The notes beneath the pieces were generated by a model that was given only the letters and a program-made list of their open reading frames with translations, searched no databases and was not told the origin of the DNA. Shown one piece after another: positions 9,501 to 17,435 of a stretch of DNA of 51,772 nucleotides (positions are counted from its first letter, which is position 1; each line of letters begins with the position of its first letter). Location: contig JACRBH010000268.1 in the NCBI GenBank assembly GCA_016234535.1, positions 1 through 51,772 of the forward strand. The letters run 5' to 3'. The DNA comes from Chloroflexota bacterium. GTDB taxonomy: Bacteria > Chloroflexota > Anaerolineae > Anaerolineales > Villigracilaceae. Position numbers and translations under genes: made by a program.

Positions 9501-9758
9501 GTTGGCAAAGCCAAAGTATCGCAAGGGATTCGTCCAGGCGTCGTCGCCTTCCCGCTCGGATTTGGTCACTGGGCCAATGGTTCATTGGATATGGAAATTG
9601 ATGGCCAAATCATCAAAGGTGACTCGCGCCGCGCAGTCCCCATGCACGCCAATGGCGCCATGCGTGTGGACCCTGTTCTTGGGAACGTCACCCTAAGTGA
9701 TCTCGCTGGCGGTTCGGCTGTGTTCTATGATAGTAAAGTGAAAGTAGAAAAAGTGTAG
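6501..9758 (+). CDS. Tat-exported molybdopterin oxidoreductase, TtrA/SrdA-like catalytic subunit
   Basis: This 1085-residue protein opens with a twin-arginine signal (SRRDFLKLSG, residues 12-21) and a hydrophobic Ala-rich core. Cys64, Cys67, Cys71 and Cys116 form the N-terminal 4Fe-4S motif. Cys275 in GHTTVCQGSLY is the likely molybdenum ligand. Later segments such as YLAIANQAAATAAGEPNYAN and LRASELG resemble the tetrathionate reductase TtrA branch, and the C-terminal molydopterin-dinucleotide-binding domain covers about residues 950-1070. A charged helical insert at about 155-230 (AEKKKELVKEFQTEF) is unusual. The likely role is reduction of an oxyanion such as tetrathionate, selenate or a relative on the outer side of the membrane. 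Family assignment is strong; the substrate is inference. Confidence 0.88.
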   Translation: MTEPTSKKQSFSRRDFLKLSGVTGAAAAFLGNMPKANKAIRNAMAAGEGNSFEAKPENQIYTVCLQCNTGCGIKVKLLEGMAAKIEGNPYSPWTLWPHPAYDTPVKDMATVEGGLCPKGQAGLQTAYDPYRITSVLKRKPGTKRGAGQWETISFEQAIDEVVNGGDLFGEGNVDGMKAVRALADAELSKEMKAAVQKIWDEKDAEKKKELVKEFQTEFKAHLDVLIDPEHPDFGPKNNQFMFVWGRMKGGREDIVDRFVKGGYGSINMNGHTTVCQGSLYFTGKAMSAKWNAEKASFDGGDKFYWQADTANSEFVIYVGSNLLDANYGPPQRAPKATDAIVNGRKFAVVDPRLSKIAAKAWKWIPIKPGGDAAMALGMIRWMLENEKYNKAYLAIANQAAATAAGEPNYANGSWLVKIKDGVPGKHLRASELGLLTPQTVQKDGKDVKIFVDAAGVEYPGDTPVALVAGIPTPINVLNAEAAAVIGDMFINQKVGEFDVKDGMQILLESAQEHTIAEWAEIAGISENDILVLVNEFTSHGRKAAVDIHRGPSQHTNGFYANNAWYIVNLLIGNFDYAGGTIKLSTYDRKGTKKGQPFPVLTMFGEEEMTAFGVDMIRTGVAYEKTTLFDGTYPTKRPWFPLASDVYQEDIPSIGDAYPYPIKILMTYMAAIPYSLPGGHTTIEILADPKKLPLFIASDIMVGETSMYADYIFPDLSYLERWEFHGSHPSVPWKVENFRNPAISIPGWPTVKVFGEEIAMSFESVFIAVAEKLELPGFGPNGFAEGVPYIRPEDLYLKQVADIAFGEKEDGSDSVPEADDEELRIFLEARRNLPPSVFDADKWKAAVGGDESLWRKVVYALNRGGRYEAFEKGYKGSKVGHPYGRLINLYQEKTATSINTMTGKPYAGYTKYIPAGLSSTGEEIKDTGYDFNLITFKTITMAKARTITNYWLLAAVPEGYLLINASDASKLGIKDGDMVRISSASNTAGEYDLKNGHKVPMVGKAKVSQGIRPGVVAFPLGFGHWANGSLDMEIDGQIIKGDSRRAVPMHANGAMRVDPVLGNVTLSDLAGGSAVFYDSKVKVEKV

Positions 9759-9774
9759 ACACGTAAACACGGAA

Positions 9775-9810
9775 ACAGGTACACAGGTTTTCATTCCCCT
9801 GTGTACCTGT
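9775..9810 (+). terminator. 13-bp stem-loop between the catalytic subunit and tatA
   Basis: Arms ACAGGTACACAGG (9775-9787) and CCTGTGTACCTGT (9798-9810) enclose a 10-base loop. No U-tract follows, so it is more likely an mRNA-stabilising or partial-attenuation hairpin than a full terminator. Further CTACCTGTGTAC repeats follow immediately. Confidence 0.45.
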
Positions 9811-9854
9811 CTACCTGTGTACTTGATTACATTCCCCACGAAAGGAACAACGCA

Positions 9855-10010
9855 ATGTTTCATTTAGGTACAACAGAACTCGTCATCATTTTCATCATTG
9901 TTATCCTGCTCTTCGGCGTTGGTCGTATCGGCAAAATCGCAAGCGAACTTGGCTCTGGTATTCGATCCTTCAAAACGGGATTGAACGGCGAAGACCAAAA
10001 GACCGAGTAA
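9855..10010 (+). CDS. tatA: Twin-arginine translocase subunit TatA
   Basis: This 51-residue protein starts MFHLGTTELVIIFIIVILLF, a short periplasmic N-terminus and one membrane helix, followed by the FGVGRIGKIASELG hinge and amphipathic helix and the IRSFKTGL motif typical of TatA. The ATG at 9855 is preceded by GAAAGGAAC. It lies directly after the Tat-dependent molybdoenzyme gene, so the operon appears to bring its own export pore component. No tatC was found in the window. The F-G-x-G-R motif favours TatA over TatB. Confidence 0.92.
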   Translation: MFHLGTTELVIIFIIVILLFGVGRIGKIASELGSGIRSFKTGLNGEDQKTE

Positions 10011-10035
10011 ACAAACAAATACTTGCACTCCGAAG

Positions 10036-10236
10036 CCTGATTGCCTAAACATCATCGCATGGCAAACAGGACAGACGATCAACGTATCGCGAGATTTATC
10101 TCGCCCAATGCGACATGAATGTCGCGGTACAGAATCGTCCAGGTAAAAGTGGAAACACTTTTGCCCCCGCACTTGGAAAGGAGATCAGACTCACGTTTTC
10201 TGCGAGGCTGTCTCTTTTCCAAGAGACAGCTTTTTT
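10036..10236 (+). promoter_or_regulatory. Highly structured leader RNA with intrinsic terminator (riboswitch candidate) upstream of fmdE-like gene
   Basis: Several nested helices can be drawn in the 5' region. CCTGATTGCC (10036-10045) pairs with GGCAAACAGG (10061-10070). GACGAT (10074-10079) pairs with ATCGTC (10134-10139) and encloses two hairpins, GCGAGA-TTTA-TCTCGC (10089-10104) and GCGACAT-GA-ATGTCGC (10110-10125). Then AAAAGTG-GAAA-CACTTTT (10145-10162) carries a GNRA tetraloop. An intrinsic terminator follows: stem 10207-10230 and six T from 10231. A junction enclosing hairpins, a GNRA loop and a terminator before a gene is typical of riboswitches. The neighbouring genes make molybdenum or tungsten cofactor a reasonable ligand guess, but no known consensus was confirmed. 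The terminator could simply end the tatA operon. Confidence 0.5.
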
Positions 10237-10248
10237 ATTTTGGACTCC

Positions 10249-10286
10249 AAAGTCTCCTGACTTTGGAACGAAAGTCAGGAGACTTT
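10249..10286. repeat. 16+16 bp palindrome just before fmdE-like gene
   Basis: AAAGTCTCCTGACTTT (10249-10264) and AAAGTCAGGAGACTTT (10271-10286) are exact reverse complements around GGAACG. It sits between the leader terminator and the AAAGG ribosome-binding site and could act as a dispersed palindromic repeat or limit access to the start region. Confidence 0.7.
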
Positions 10287-10307
10287 CGACTCCGTAAAGG
10301 AATATAG

Positions 10308-10913
10308 ATGAACATCCAACCCCTTCTTGAAAAATCCGCCCGCGACCATTCCCACCTTTGCCCGCGACAAATACTTGGTGTGCGGCTGGGACTGGCAGGC
10401 ATAAGGTCACTCGGCTTTGACGTGCCACCCGAAAAAAAGCAACTGCTCCTCATCACCGAAACAGATGGCTGTTTTGCCGATGGACTCTCAGCCGCAACAA
10501 ATTGCACCATCGGGCATCGCACGTTGCGCGTGGAAGATTACGGCAAAGTCGCGGCAGTATTTGTGGATGTAAAAACAGGTTATGCCATTCGTGTTGCACC
10601 CGTAATTGATATTCGCCAGCGTGCATGTCATTTTGCGCCTAATGAGTCCCGTCACTATTTTGCACAAATGCAGGCATATCAAACCATGCCTGATAATGAG
10701 ATGTTCACCGTTCAACAAGTGGCTTTGAGCACGCCCATCGAAGCTATCGTCTCGCGCCCTGGTGTGCGTGTGGGCTGTGATGTGTGCGGCGAAGAGATCA
10801 TGAACGAGCGTGAAATCCATCAAAATGGGCTCACCCTCTGTTGCGCCTGTGCGGGCAAATCGTATTATCATATGCCTGTATCGATTACGGTATTTGAAAA
10901 AACAAGCGCATGA
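10308..10913 (+). CDS. FmdE-family protein
   Basis: This 201-residue protein has the FmdE domain: an N-terminal HSHLCPRQILGVRLG segment with the usual His-x-His/Cys pair, ITETDGCFADGLSAATNCTI, and a C-terminal zinc-ribbon-like module with CDVCGEE and CCACAGKSYY. FmdE proteins accompany molybdenum or tungsten formylmethanofuran dehydrogenase in methanogens and occur in many bacteria beside molybdoenzymes; their biochemical role is not settled. Placement right after a molybdoenzyme operon and tatA, behind a structured leader, suggests a part in molybdenum-cofactor handling. The ATG follows AAAGGAATATAG. Everything beyond the family name is inference. Confidence 0.85.
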   Translation: MNIQPLLEKSARDHSHLCPRQILGVRLGLAGIRSLGFDVPPEKKQLLLITETDGCFADGLSAATNCTIGHRTLRVEDYGKVAAVFVDVKTGYAIRVAPVIDIRQRACHFAPNESRHYFAQMQAYQTMPDNEMFTVQQVALSTPIEAIVSRPGVRVGCDVCGEEIMNEREIHQNGLTLCCACAGKSYYHMPVSITVFEKTSA

Positions 10914-11116
10914 GCAACTTCAAACAAAAGTGATCGAAGTTGACCCGTGCATGCATCGCGGAAGGCGTTTTCACTGCAATTCGAAATTGGGAGGCAAAGC
11001 ATGTGCATCGATCCGACTGACTGCATCTTTCACAGCGCAACTGTCAGCGGATGAAATGATCTGGGTTGTTGTGCCAGCACATAGGGCAGAGTGAAGCGCG
11101 TCTGCTTATCAATTCG

Positions 11117-11130
11117 GTGATATTCATCAC
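11117..11130. promoter_or_regulatory. CRP/FNR-type site candidate
   Basis: GTGA-TATTCA-TCAC has the half-site sequence and six-base spacing of the CRP/FNR superfamily core. It lies 50 bases upstream of the binding-protein/kinase/regulator operon, where an activator contacting RNA polymerase would be expected. Single short sites of this kind can occur by chance. Confidence 0.35.
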
Positions 11131-11180
11131 TGGATATTTTTTATCAGCTTTGCTACATTCGAAGAAGATAAGGATTCCTC

Positions 11181-12104
11181 ATGAAGAAAATCATTCTTTT
11201 GCTAATCACTATTTTTCTTGTCTCCTGTTCAGCAATTCCGCAAACCAAAGTCGCTGGGAATGTGGACTTGAACAATCTTCAACCATTACCCACTCCCGAA
11301 GGATATGAAGCGGTTCCTTTGCGCGTGGCAGTTGCGGCGGTTATCTCTCCCAAAGGGACGGTTGAATCCTATTCGCCTTTTCTTTCCTACCTCGAAGAAA
11401 AACTCAACCGCCCTGTGGAACTCATCCAGCGGCGCACCTATCTCGAAGTCAACGATCTCATTGAACATGGTGAAGTGGATATTGCCTTCGTCTGCACCAG
11501 TGCTTACATTCAAGGACATGACTCCTTCGGCATGGAACTTCTCGTTGCGCCTCAGGTGGGCGGCAAGACAACCTATAACTCTTATTTGATTGTTCCAACT
11601 TCCAGCGAAGCACAAAGCATGAAGGATTTGCGCGAAAAAGTCTTTGCCTTTACCGATCCCATTTCATTAAGCGGGCGCGTATATCCCACGTACATTCTCC
11701 AACAACTTGGCTTCACGCCCGAAGAATTCTTTGCGCGCACGTTCTACACCTATAGCCACGATGAAGCCATTCGTGCAGTGGCAAGCGGCGTGGCGGATGG
11801 AGCCGCAGTCGATTCGCTTGTGTATGAGTATGCCGTGGCGCGCGACCCATCGCTGGCGGAGAAAGTCAAAGTGATTCATCTCTCCCCTGATTTTGGGATC
11901 CCACCCGTTGTGGTCAGTCCGTTTACACGCCCGCAAGTTAAGGAAGAATTACAATCCCTTCTCCTTGAAATGGCAAATGATCAAACCGCGCAAGAGGCGC
12001 TGGCATCCATCGGCGTCGAACAATTTGTGTTGATTGACGATGGCGCCTATGACAGTGTGCGTGAATTGGTCGGTGTCATTCCCACTCCAGAAGTACAACC
12101 ATGA
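11181..12104 (+). CDS. PhnD-like periplasmic binding lipoprotein, likely sensor partner
   Basis: This 307-residue protein starts with a lipoprotein signal (MKKIILLLITIFLVSCSA; lipobox Cys16). It then has the PhnD/phosphonate-binding fold, with PLRVAVAAVISPKGTVESY and GEVDIAFVCTSAYIQGH typical of PF12974. It is not next to a transporter. Instead its stop overlaps the ATG of a histidine kinase. This matches systems where a PhnD-like protein or domain senses an oxyanion for a two-component pair, such as AioX with AioSR for arsenite and the sensory region of TtrS for tetrathionate. The likely role is detection of the electron acceptor used by the molybdoenzyme upstream. The ligand is not known. 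Confidence 0.85.
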   Translation: MKKIILLLITIFLVSCSAIPQTKVAGNVDLNNLQPLPTPEGYEAVPLRVAVAAVISPKGTVESYSPFLSYLEEKLNRPVELIQRRTYLEVNDLIEHGEVDIAFVCTSAYIQGHDSFGMELLVAPQVGGKTTYNSYLIVPTSSEAQSMKDLREKVFAFTDPISLSGRVYPTYILQQLGFTPEEFFARTFYTYSHDEAIRAVASGVADGAAVDSLVYEYAVARDPSLAEKVKVIHLSPDFGIPPVVVSPFTRPQVKEELQSLLLEMANDQTAQEALASIGVEQFVLIDDGAYDSVRELVGVIPTPEVQP

Positions 12105-13546
12105 TGCAAAAATTTTTTCAGCGTATTTGGGCAATCGCGGGCGCTGTCAGTATTCGTTCCAAGATACTTGGCATCGTGCTGGGATTTATCATTCTGCTCG
12201 GCGTGGGTGTGATGGTTCAATCGCGTTATGCGCTTACCGCTACAATGACCGCGCAACTGGAGGAACAAAGCGTTTCAGTTTCACGTGACCTTGCAGCGCG
12301 CGCTACCGATCCCATTCTGCTGAACGATCTTTTGGGGCTTCATGACCTGCTTAATGAGACACTCGCCAACAATCCCAATGTTCGATACGCTTTTATCGTT
12401 GACCCGCAAGGGCAGGTGATTGCCCAAACTTTTGAAGGCGGCTTCCCGCTGGATTTATTGAACCTAAACTCCGTTACATCCACCGAACATCATCACACGG
12501 CTTTGATTCAAACGAATGAAGGATTGGTGTGGGATACGGCTGTTCCCATTCTAGACGGAAAAATCGGCGCGGCTCGTATCGGACTTTCAGATGCTTCCAT
12601 GCGAGCGGCATTATCCACACTGACAACACAACTGCTCCTGACCATTCTGCTGGTTTCAGCAACGGGTGTTCTGGTAGCAGTATTTCTCACCTGGATTCTT
12701 ACGCGTCCGATCATCACACTTGTCAACGCGACAAAATCTGTTGCTATAGGGGACTTTTCACCGCGTGTCCCACGTTGGGCCGATGATGAAATCGGCGACC
12801 TTGCTGACGCGTTCAATGCCATGATAGATGAATTGGCTCGCACCGATGAATTGCGCCGCGAACGTGAAGTCTTGCGCCGTCAATTGCTTGAAAAAGTGAT
12901 CACCACTCAGGAGGATGAGCGTCGCCGTATCGCACGGGAACTACATGACTCTACCTCCCAGAATCTGACATCCCTCATCGTTGGCTTGCGAATTATGGAA
13001 ACGAACTGCGCTCAGTGCGCGGCGCAATCGAAAGCCACCGACTTGCGTCAGGTAGCCTCGAAAACACTTGATGAAGTCCACGATCTTTCCATTCGCTTGC
13101 GTCCGCGTGTTTTGGATGATCTCGGTCTCGCCGCAGCTTTGGAACGTCTGGTCTCGGAATGGCAGGCTCGTTATAAAACCCCAGTGGATGTCGCGATTCA
13201 GTTGAGTGAACGCCTGCCAGGAGATGTGGAAACCGCCATCTACCGAATTATGCAGGAAACCCTTACCAACATTGCGCGCCATGCTCAGGCGCATTCCGCC
13301 AGTATATTGGTGGAACGCCGGGGCGATGTTGTTCGAGCGATTGTGGAGGATGATGGGATCGGCTTCGATGTCAACACGAATCATGGCGAACGCCATCTTG
13401 GTTTATTGGGTATGCGTGAACGAGCCGAATTATTAAATGGTACGTTGACTGTTGAGTCTGCTCCCGAGCACGGCACAAGTATTTTTATTGAAATTCCACT
13501 TAATCCTCGTCTTTCAGGAGAGGGGGTAGAGGTGAGGTTAGCATGA
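12101..13546 (+). CDS. NarX/DegS-type sensor histidine kinase
   Basis: This 481-residue protein has two membrane helices (about residues 22-42 and 177-200) around an extracytoplasmic region of about 130 residues, then a HAMP domain (TRPIITLVNA onward). A HisKA_3 dimerisation domain follows, with the phospho-acceptor His282 in RRRIARELHDSTSQN. The ATPase domain has an N-box (QETLTNIARHAQ) and a G-box (EDDGIGFD), ending near residue 465. It overlaps the binding-protein gene and the next regulator gene by four bases each, so the three proteins are made together. The extracytoplasmic loop would contact the liganded lipoprotein. The fold is clear; the signal is inferred from neighbours. Confidence 0.92.
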   Translation: MMQKFFQRIWAIAGAVSIRSKILGIVLGFIILLGVGVMVQSRYALTATMTAQLEEQSVSVSRDLAARATDPILLNDLLGLHDLLNETLANNPNVRYAFIVDPQGQVIAQTFEGGFPLDLLNLNSVTSTEHHHTALIQTNEGLVWDTAVPILDGKIGAARIGLSDASMRAALSTLTTQLLLTILLVSATGVLVAVFLTWILTRPIITLVNATKSVAIGDFSPRVPRWADDEIGDLADAFNAMIDELARTDELRREREVLRRQLLEKVITTQEDERRRIARELHDSTSQNLTSLIVGLRIMETNCAQCAAQSKATDLRQVASKTLDEVHDLSIRLRPRVLDDLGLAAALERLVSEWQARYKTPVDVAIQLSERLPGDVETAIYRIMQETLTNIARHAQAHSASILVERRGDVVRAIVEDDGIGFDVNTNHGERHLGLLGMRERAELLNGTLTVESAPEHGTSIFIEIPLNPRLSGEGVEVRLA

Positions 13547-14202
13547 CTCATCCCGCACGCGTACTCCTGGCAGATGATCATGCTGTCCTTCGTTCAGGGC
13601 TTCGTTTGCTACTCACCAGTCAAAACGAATTTGAAGTGATTGGCGAAGCATCCAGCGGAATTGAGACCCTTGCCCTTGCCGAACAGCTTCAGCCAGATTT
13701 GATTTTGCTGGATTTAAGTATGCCTGCATTGGGCGGCTTGGATGCGCTTCCTACTTTGCGGAGACTTGTCCCCTCTGCGCGCATCTTGATTCTTACCATG
13801 CATGATGATCCGCAATATCTGCGACAGGCACTCAAACACGGCGCAAGCGGATATGTTCTCAAGAAAGCCGCCGATGCTGAATTGCTCTCTGCCATGCGCT
13901 CAGTTTTACGTGGCGAAGTATATGTCCACCCTTCGATGACGCGTATTTTATTGGAAGACATGCTCCCGGAATCGCAGTCTGATAATACTGAAGACTCGTG
14001 GAGTAATTTGAGTGACCGCGAACAGGAAGTACTCAAGATGGTAGCGCTTGGTCACACCAGTGCTGAGATCGCCGAACAACTCAGCTTGAGCGCAAAGACA
14101 GTGGAGACCTATCGCGCTCGCGGTATGGAAAAACTCGGGTTACGGACAAGGGCAGCGTTAGTGAAATTTGTATTACAAGAAGGCTTGATGAAGAAAGAAT
14201 GA
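13543..14202 (+). CDS. NarL/FixJ-family response regulator
   Basis: This 219-residue protein has a receiver domain with the acidic pair in ADDHAVLRSG, phospho-acceptor Asp57 in LILLDLSMPALGG and the Lys in YVLKKAADAEL. The LuxR-type helix-turn-helix is LSDREQEVLKMVALGHTSAE through VETYRARGMEKLGL. It is the cognate partner of the overlapping histidine kinase. A likely target is the molybdoenzyme operon, whose upstream region carries a palindrome at 4476-4490; this link is inference. No strong terminator follows, only a weak CTGTC/GACAG hairpin near 14230-14250. Confidence 0.92.
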   Translation: MTHPARVLLADDHAVLRSGLRLLLTSQNEFEVIGEASSGIETLALAEQLQPDLILLDLSMPALGGLDALPTLRRLVPSARILILTMHDDPQYLRQALKHGASGYVLKKAADAELLSAMRSVLRGEVYVHPSMTRILLEDMLPESQSDNTEDSWSNLSDREQEVLKMVALGHTSAEIAEQLSLSAKTVETYRARGMEKLGLRTRAALVKFVLQEGLMKKE

Positions 14203-14312
14203 GATTTGTAGGTGGAGTGCCGGACTTGCTGTCAGTTAGCGACAGTTTAACCACACACCTTCAAAAGAGCCTTTAAAATCACTATTGCATCTGCCTTCAA
14301 AGCCACAATTTA

Positions 14313-14378
14313 ATCTGCCCAGAGGGGCATATATCATGTATATGGGTATAAGTTCCGCAGGAGAGCGTAGGCGGCACG
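14313..14378 (+). repeat. 66-bp dispersed element, copy A
   Basis: This stretch aligns without gaps to 24883-24948, with 58 of 66 positions identical by eye. The last 34 bases are nearly invariant: GGGTATAAGTTC, then one variable base, then GCAGGAGAGCGTAGGCGGCACG. Both copies are intergenic, lie on the same strand and show no coding potential. It is not a simple palindrome. It could be the conserved end of a mobile element or a small RNA or regulatory motif. Confidence 0.75.
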
Positions 14379-14655
14379 TAGGCGTGGAAATATACTAATT
14401 TTCGGGCATTTTTCGTATCATCTCAAAAAGAAGGGGAAACGTCCCGAAGGTTTTCAGCATGAAGCTGGTACGGAAATTGACAGATTTAGCTCGAAGTGAA
14501 ACATCCAATCTGCGCATCTGGCAGAGGCGTTGCAATACAGACCCAAGTTAACACACAGTACCATGGGATGGGACAAATGAACAATAGATATCTAGCAATA
14601 AACTAAGAGGGAAAAGAGGAATTAAGTCACTGTCAGGGTATATGACCTTATAACT

Positions 14656-14667
14656 TATAATAGCTGT
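14656..14667 (+). promoter_or_regulatory. Leaderless promoter of the MalT-like regulator
   Basis: A perfect TATAAT (14656-14661) ends six bases before the ATG, placing transcription start at or near the first base of the codon. No Shine-Dalgarno sequence is present, so translation is probably from a leaderless mRNA. The -35 region is weak. Confidence 0.5.
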
Positions 14668-17376
14668 ATGGCTACACAAATCTTAGCCACAAAACTGTAC
14701 ATCCCACCACCTCGTCCTGGAATTGTTTCCCGACCGCGCCTGTTCGGGCGGTTGAGCGATATCTTGAACCGCAAGTTGACACTCATCTCTGCCCCTGCCG
14801 GCTTTGGTAAAACCACACTGGTCAGTGAGTGGGTCGCTACTTGTGGAAAGTCGGTCGCCTGGCTGTCACTGGATGAAGGGGATAACGATCCAGTCCGATT
14901 CATCTCTTACCTGATAACGGCGTTACAGACCATCCAAGCGGGGATTGGGAATGGGTTGTTGCCAGCACTCCAATCCCATCAGCCGCCGCAAATCGAAATG
15001 GTTTTGACGACTCTGCTCAACGAAATTTCCGTCATTCCCAATCAAATTCTCCTCATCCTTGACGACTATCATGTCATTGACTCCAAGCTGGTAGACGAAG
15101 CCCTGACCTTCCTGATCGAGCGCCTGCCGCCACAGATGCACTTGGTCATTGCCACGCGCGAAGATCCAGCCCTGCCGCTGGCTCGCTTGCGCGCTCGCGG
15201 TCAACTGACTGAAATACGCGCCGCCGATTTGCAATTCACCCCCGCCGAAGCCGCCGAGTTCCTCAACCGCGTGATGGGACTGAATCTTTCCGATGGTGAT
15301 ATCGCCGCTCTCGAAGCCCGCACCGAAGGCTGGATTGCTGGTCTGCAACTGGCCGCACTCTCCATACAGGGACATCACGACGCCGCCATTTTCATCAAGT
15401 CTTTCACGGGCAGTCACCGTTTTGTGCTGGACTATCTGGTTGAAGAAGTCCTTCAGAACCAGCCTGAACATATTCGCAGTTTCTTATTGCAAACCTCCAT
15501 TCTCGACCGATTTTGCGCGCCGCTGTGCAATGCGGTCACGGAGCGGCGGGACGGCAAAGATATTCTGGATGTCCTGGAACGCAGCAACCTGTTTCTCATT
15601 CCGCTGGATGACAAACGTCAATGGTATCGCTATCACCACCTTTTCGCTGATGTTTTACAAGCACACTTGATGGAGGCACAGCCCAATCGGGCGTTCACGC
15701 TCCATCAACGGGCGAGTATCTGGTTTGAGCAGAACGGCTTAACCGCAGATGCTATCCACCATGCTTTGGTCGCTCAAGATTTTGATCGGGCTGCAAATTT
15801 GATTGAACGAGTCTGGCTGGCAATGGATATCAGCTATCAATCTGCTACATGGTTGGGCTGGGTAAAAGCGCTCCCTAACGAATTGATCCGCACCCGACCA
15901 GTGCTCAGCGTAGGTTACGGCTGGGCACTGCTGAGTGTGGGGGAATTGGAAGCCAGCGAAGCCCGCTTACGCGATGCCGAGCAGTGGCTGGAACCTGCAG
16001 ATAAACAATTGGAGAATTCATCTGCCAGGATAGTTGTAGTGGACGAAGCCGAGTTTCGGGTACTGCCCGCTTCAATCGCCGCCGCACGAGCTTATCGCGC
16101 TCTGGCTTTGGGCGATATTTCCAGCACTAAGATGTATGCCCATCAAGCGCTGGCGCTTGATCCTGAGGGTAATTCAATCCATCACACGCAGGCCATCTCC
16201 TTGTTGGGAATGGCCGAATATGCCAGCGGTGACCTGCGCGCGGCTGAGTGCGAATTCCTCAAGTTTCAGGTGATGATGTGGCAGGCAAACGATGTTGCCA
16301 ATGCCATCGGCATCACTTTTGTCCTGGCGAATATCAAGTTGGTTCAAGGCCGTCTTCGTGAGGCCGTCAGCGCCTATCAACAGTCACTGCAACTTGCAGC
16401 GAGTCGGGGCGCGCCATCCTTTCTTGGCGCGTCTGATCTTTATCGCGGACTTGGTGAACTGCTTTGCGAGCAAGGCGATTTGGAGGCTGCCGCTCAACAC
16501 TTGCAAATTGCTCATCAGTTGGGCGAGCAAGGCGCATTACTTGGTTGGACGCACCGCTTGTGTGTTTCTCAAGCATACTTAAAGGAAGCCCAGGGTGATC
16601 TAGATGGCGCTCTTGTACTATTGAACGAAGCGGAGCGCCAGTATGTCAGGAATCCCTTACCCGACCGCCCCATCGCAGCGTTGAAGGCGCGAACGTGGAT
16701 CAGGCAAGGACGATTGGCAGAAGTAATGTCGTGGATGCGCAAACAGAACCTATCCCCTGACGACTTCGGCTACCTGCGCGAGTTTGAGGATCTTACGTTG
16801 GCGCGAGCGCTCATCGCCCAGCACGAAATCGATCGGTCAGATGGCAATATTCAAGCGGCATTAAGATTACTGGCTCGTCTCCTGCAAGCCGCAGAAGAAG
16901 GCGGACGGAATGGGAGTGTGATCGAAATTTTGATTCTGCAATCATTCGCTCATCAAGCACAAGGCGACCAGCAGCGCGCTCTCACCGCGCTGGAACGCGC
17001 CCTAACTCTGGCTGAAACGGAAGGCTACCTCCGCATTTTCGCGGATGAAGGCGAAAAGATGCGAGTATTACTTGAAGAATATTTGAGTAATCGAGACAGC
17101 ATTTATGTGGAAAGACTCCTGGCAACTTTTCCGCAACCCCAAAATCAAAAATCAAAGATCGCAAATCGTAAATCCAAAATTGTCGAGCCTTTGAGCGAAC
17201 GCGAGTTGGAAGTTCTGAAGTTGCTCCGAAGCGAATTAAGCGGACCAGAAATCGCTGAAAAATTGATCGTGTCGCCCAACACCTTTCGCACTCACACCAG
17301 GAATATTTTCAACAAACTTGGGGTTAACAATCGCCGGGCGGCTGTCCGCCGCGCCGAAGAACTTGATTTACTCTAA
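14668..17376 (+). CDS. MalT-like LuxR-family transcriptional regulator (STAND ATPase)
   Basis: This 902-residue protein starts MATQILATKLYIPPPRPG, typical of MalT-type large LuxR regulators. A P-loop APAGFGKTTLV lies at about residues 45-55 and a Walker B LLILDDYHVI at about 128-137. A winged-helix and TPR-like helical region (about 290-800) follows. The C-terminal LuxR helix-turn-helix begins PLSERELEVLKLLRSELSG and includes VSPNTFRTHTRNIFNKLGV. In this class the helical region binds a small inducer or partner protein, ATP-driven oligomerisation follows, and the HTH activates transcription. The inducer here is unknown. It probably stands alone: a leaderless promoter lies upstream and an intrinsic terminator downstream. 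Confidence 0.92.
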   Translation: MATQILATKLYIPPPRPGIVSRPRLFGRLSDILNRKLTLISAPAGFGKTTLVSEWVATCGKSVAWLSLDEGDNDPVRFISYLITALQTIQAGIGNGLLPALQSHQPPQIEMVLTTLLNEISVIPNQILLILDDYHVIDSKLVDEALTFLIERLPPQMHLVIATREDPALPLARLRARGQLTEIRAADLQFTPAEAAEFLNRVMGLNLSDGDIAALEARTEGWIAGLQLAALSIQGHHDAAIFIKSFTGSHRFVLDYLVEEVLQNQPEHIRSFLLQTSILDRFCAPLCNAVTERRDGKDILDVLERSNLFLIPLDDKRQWYRYHHLFADVLQAHLMEAQPNRAFTLHQRASIWFEQNGLTADAIHHALVAQDFDRAANLIERVWLAMDISYQSATWLGWVKALPNELIRTRPVLSVGYGWALLSVGELEASEARLRDAEQWLEPADKQLENSSARIVVVDEAEFRVLPASIAAARAYRALALGDISSTKMYAHQALALDPEGNSIHHTQAISLLGMAEYASGDLRAAECEFLKFQVMMWQANDVANAIGITFVLANIKLVQGRLREAVSAYQQSLQLAASRGAPSFLGASDLYRGLGELLCEQGDLEAAAQHLQIAHQLGEQGALLGWTHRLCVSQAYLKEAQGDLDGALVLLNEAERQYVRNPLPDRPIAALKARTWIRQGRLAEVMSWMRKQNLSPDDFGYLREFEDLTLARALIAQHEIDRSDGNIQAALRLLARLLQAAEEGGRNGSVIEILILQSFAHQAQGDQQRALTALERALTLAETEGYLRIFADEGEKMRVLLEEYLSNRDSIYVERLLATFPQPQNQKSKIANRKSKIVEPLSERELEVLKLLRSELSGPEIAEKLIVSPNTFRTHTRNIFNKLGVNNRRAAVRRAEELDLL

Positions 17377-17394
17377 CTGACCTCATCAACCATC

Positions 17395-17435
17395 GCCCTG
17401 GCAGACGGTTCGCAACGCCTGTCAGGGCTTTTTTG
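17395..17435 (+). terminator. Intrinsic terminator after the MalT-like gene
   Basis: GCCCTG-G-CAGACG and CGCCTG-T-CAGGGC can pair around a short loop, followed directly by six T. It lies 19 bases after the stop codon. Confidence 0.75.

Larger units (their letters stand above)
14203..14667. other. 465-bp non-coding region
   Basis: No open frame with a ribosome-binding site was seen on either strand. It contains repeat copy A at 14313-14378 and, at its right end, the promoter of the MalT-like gene. The rest is AT-leaning sequence with no recognised structure. Confidence 0.6.

Noticed and set aside
10914..11116. Small plus-strand frames after the fmdE-like gene
   Set aside because: They have no ribosome-binding site and no recognisable protein features; treated as non-coding.
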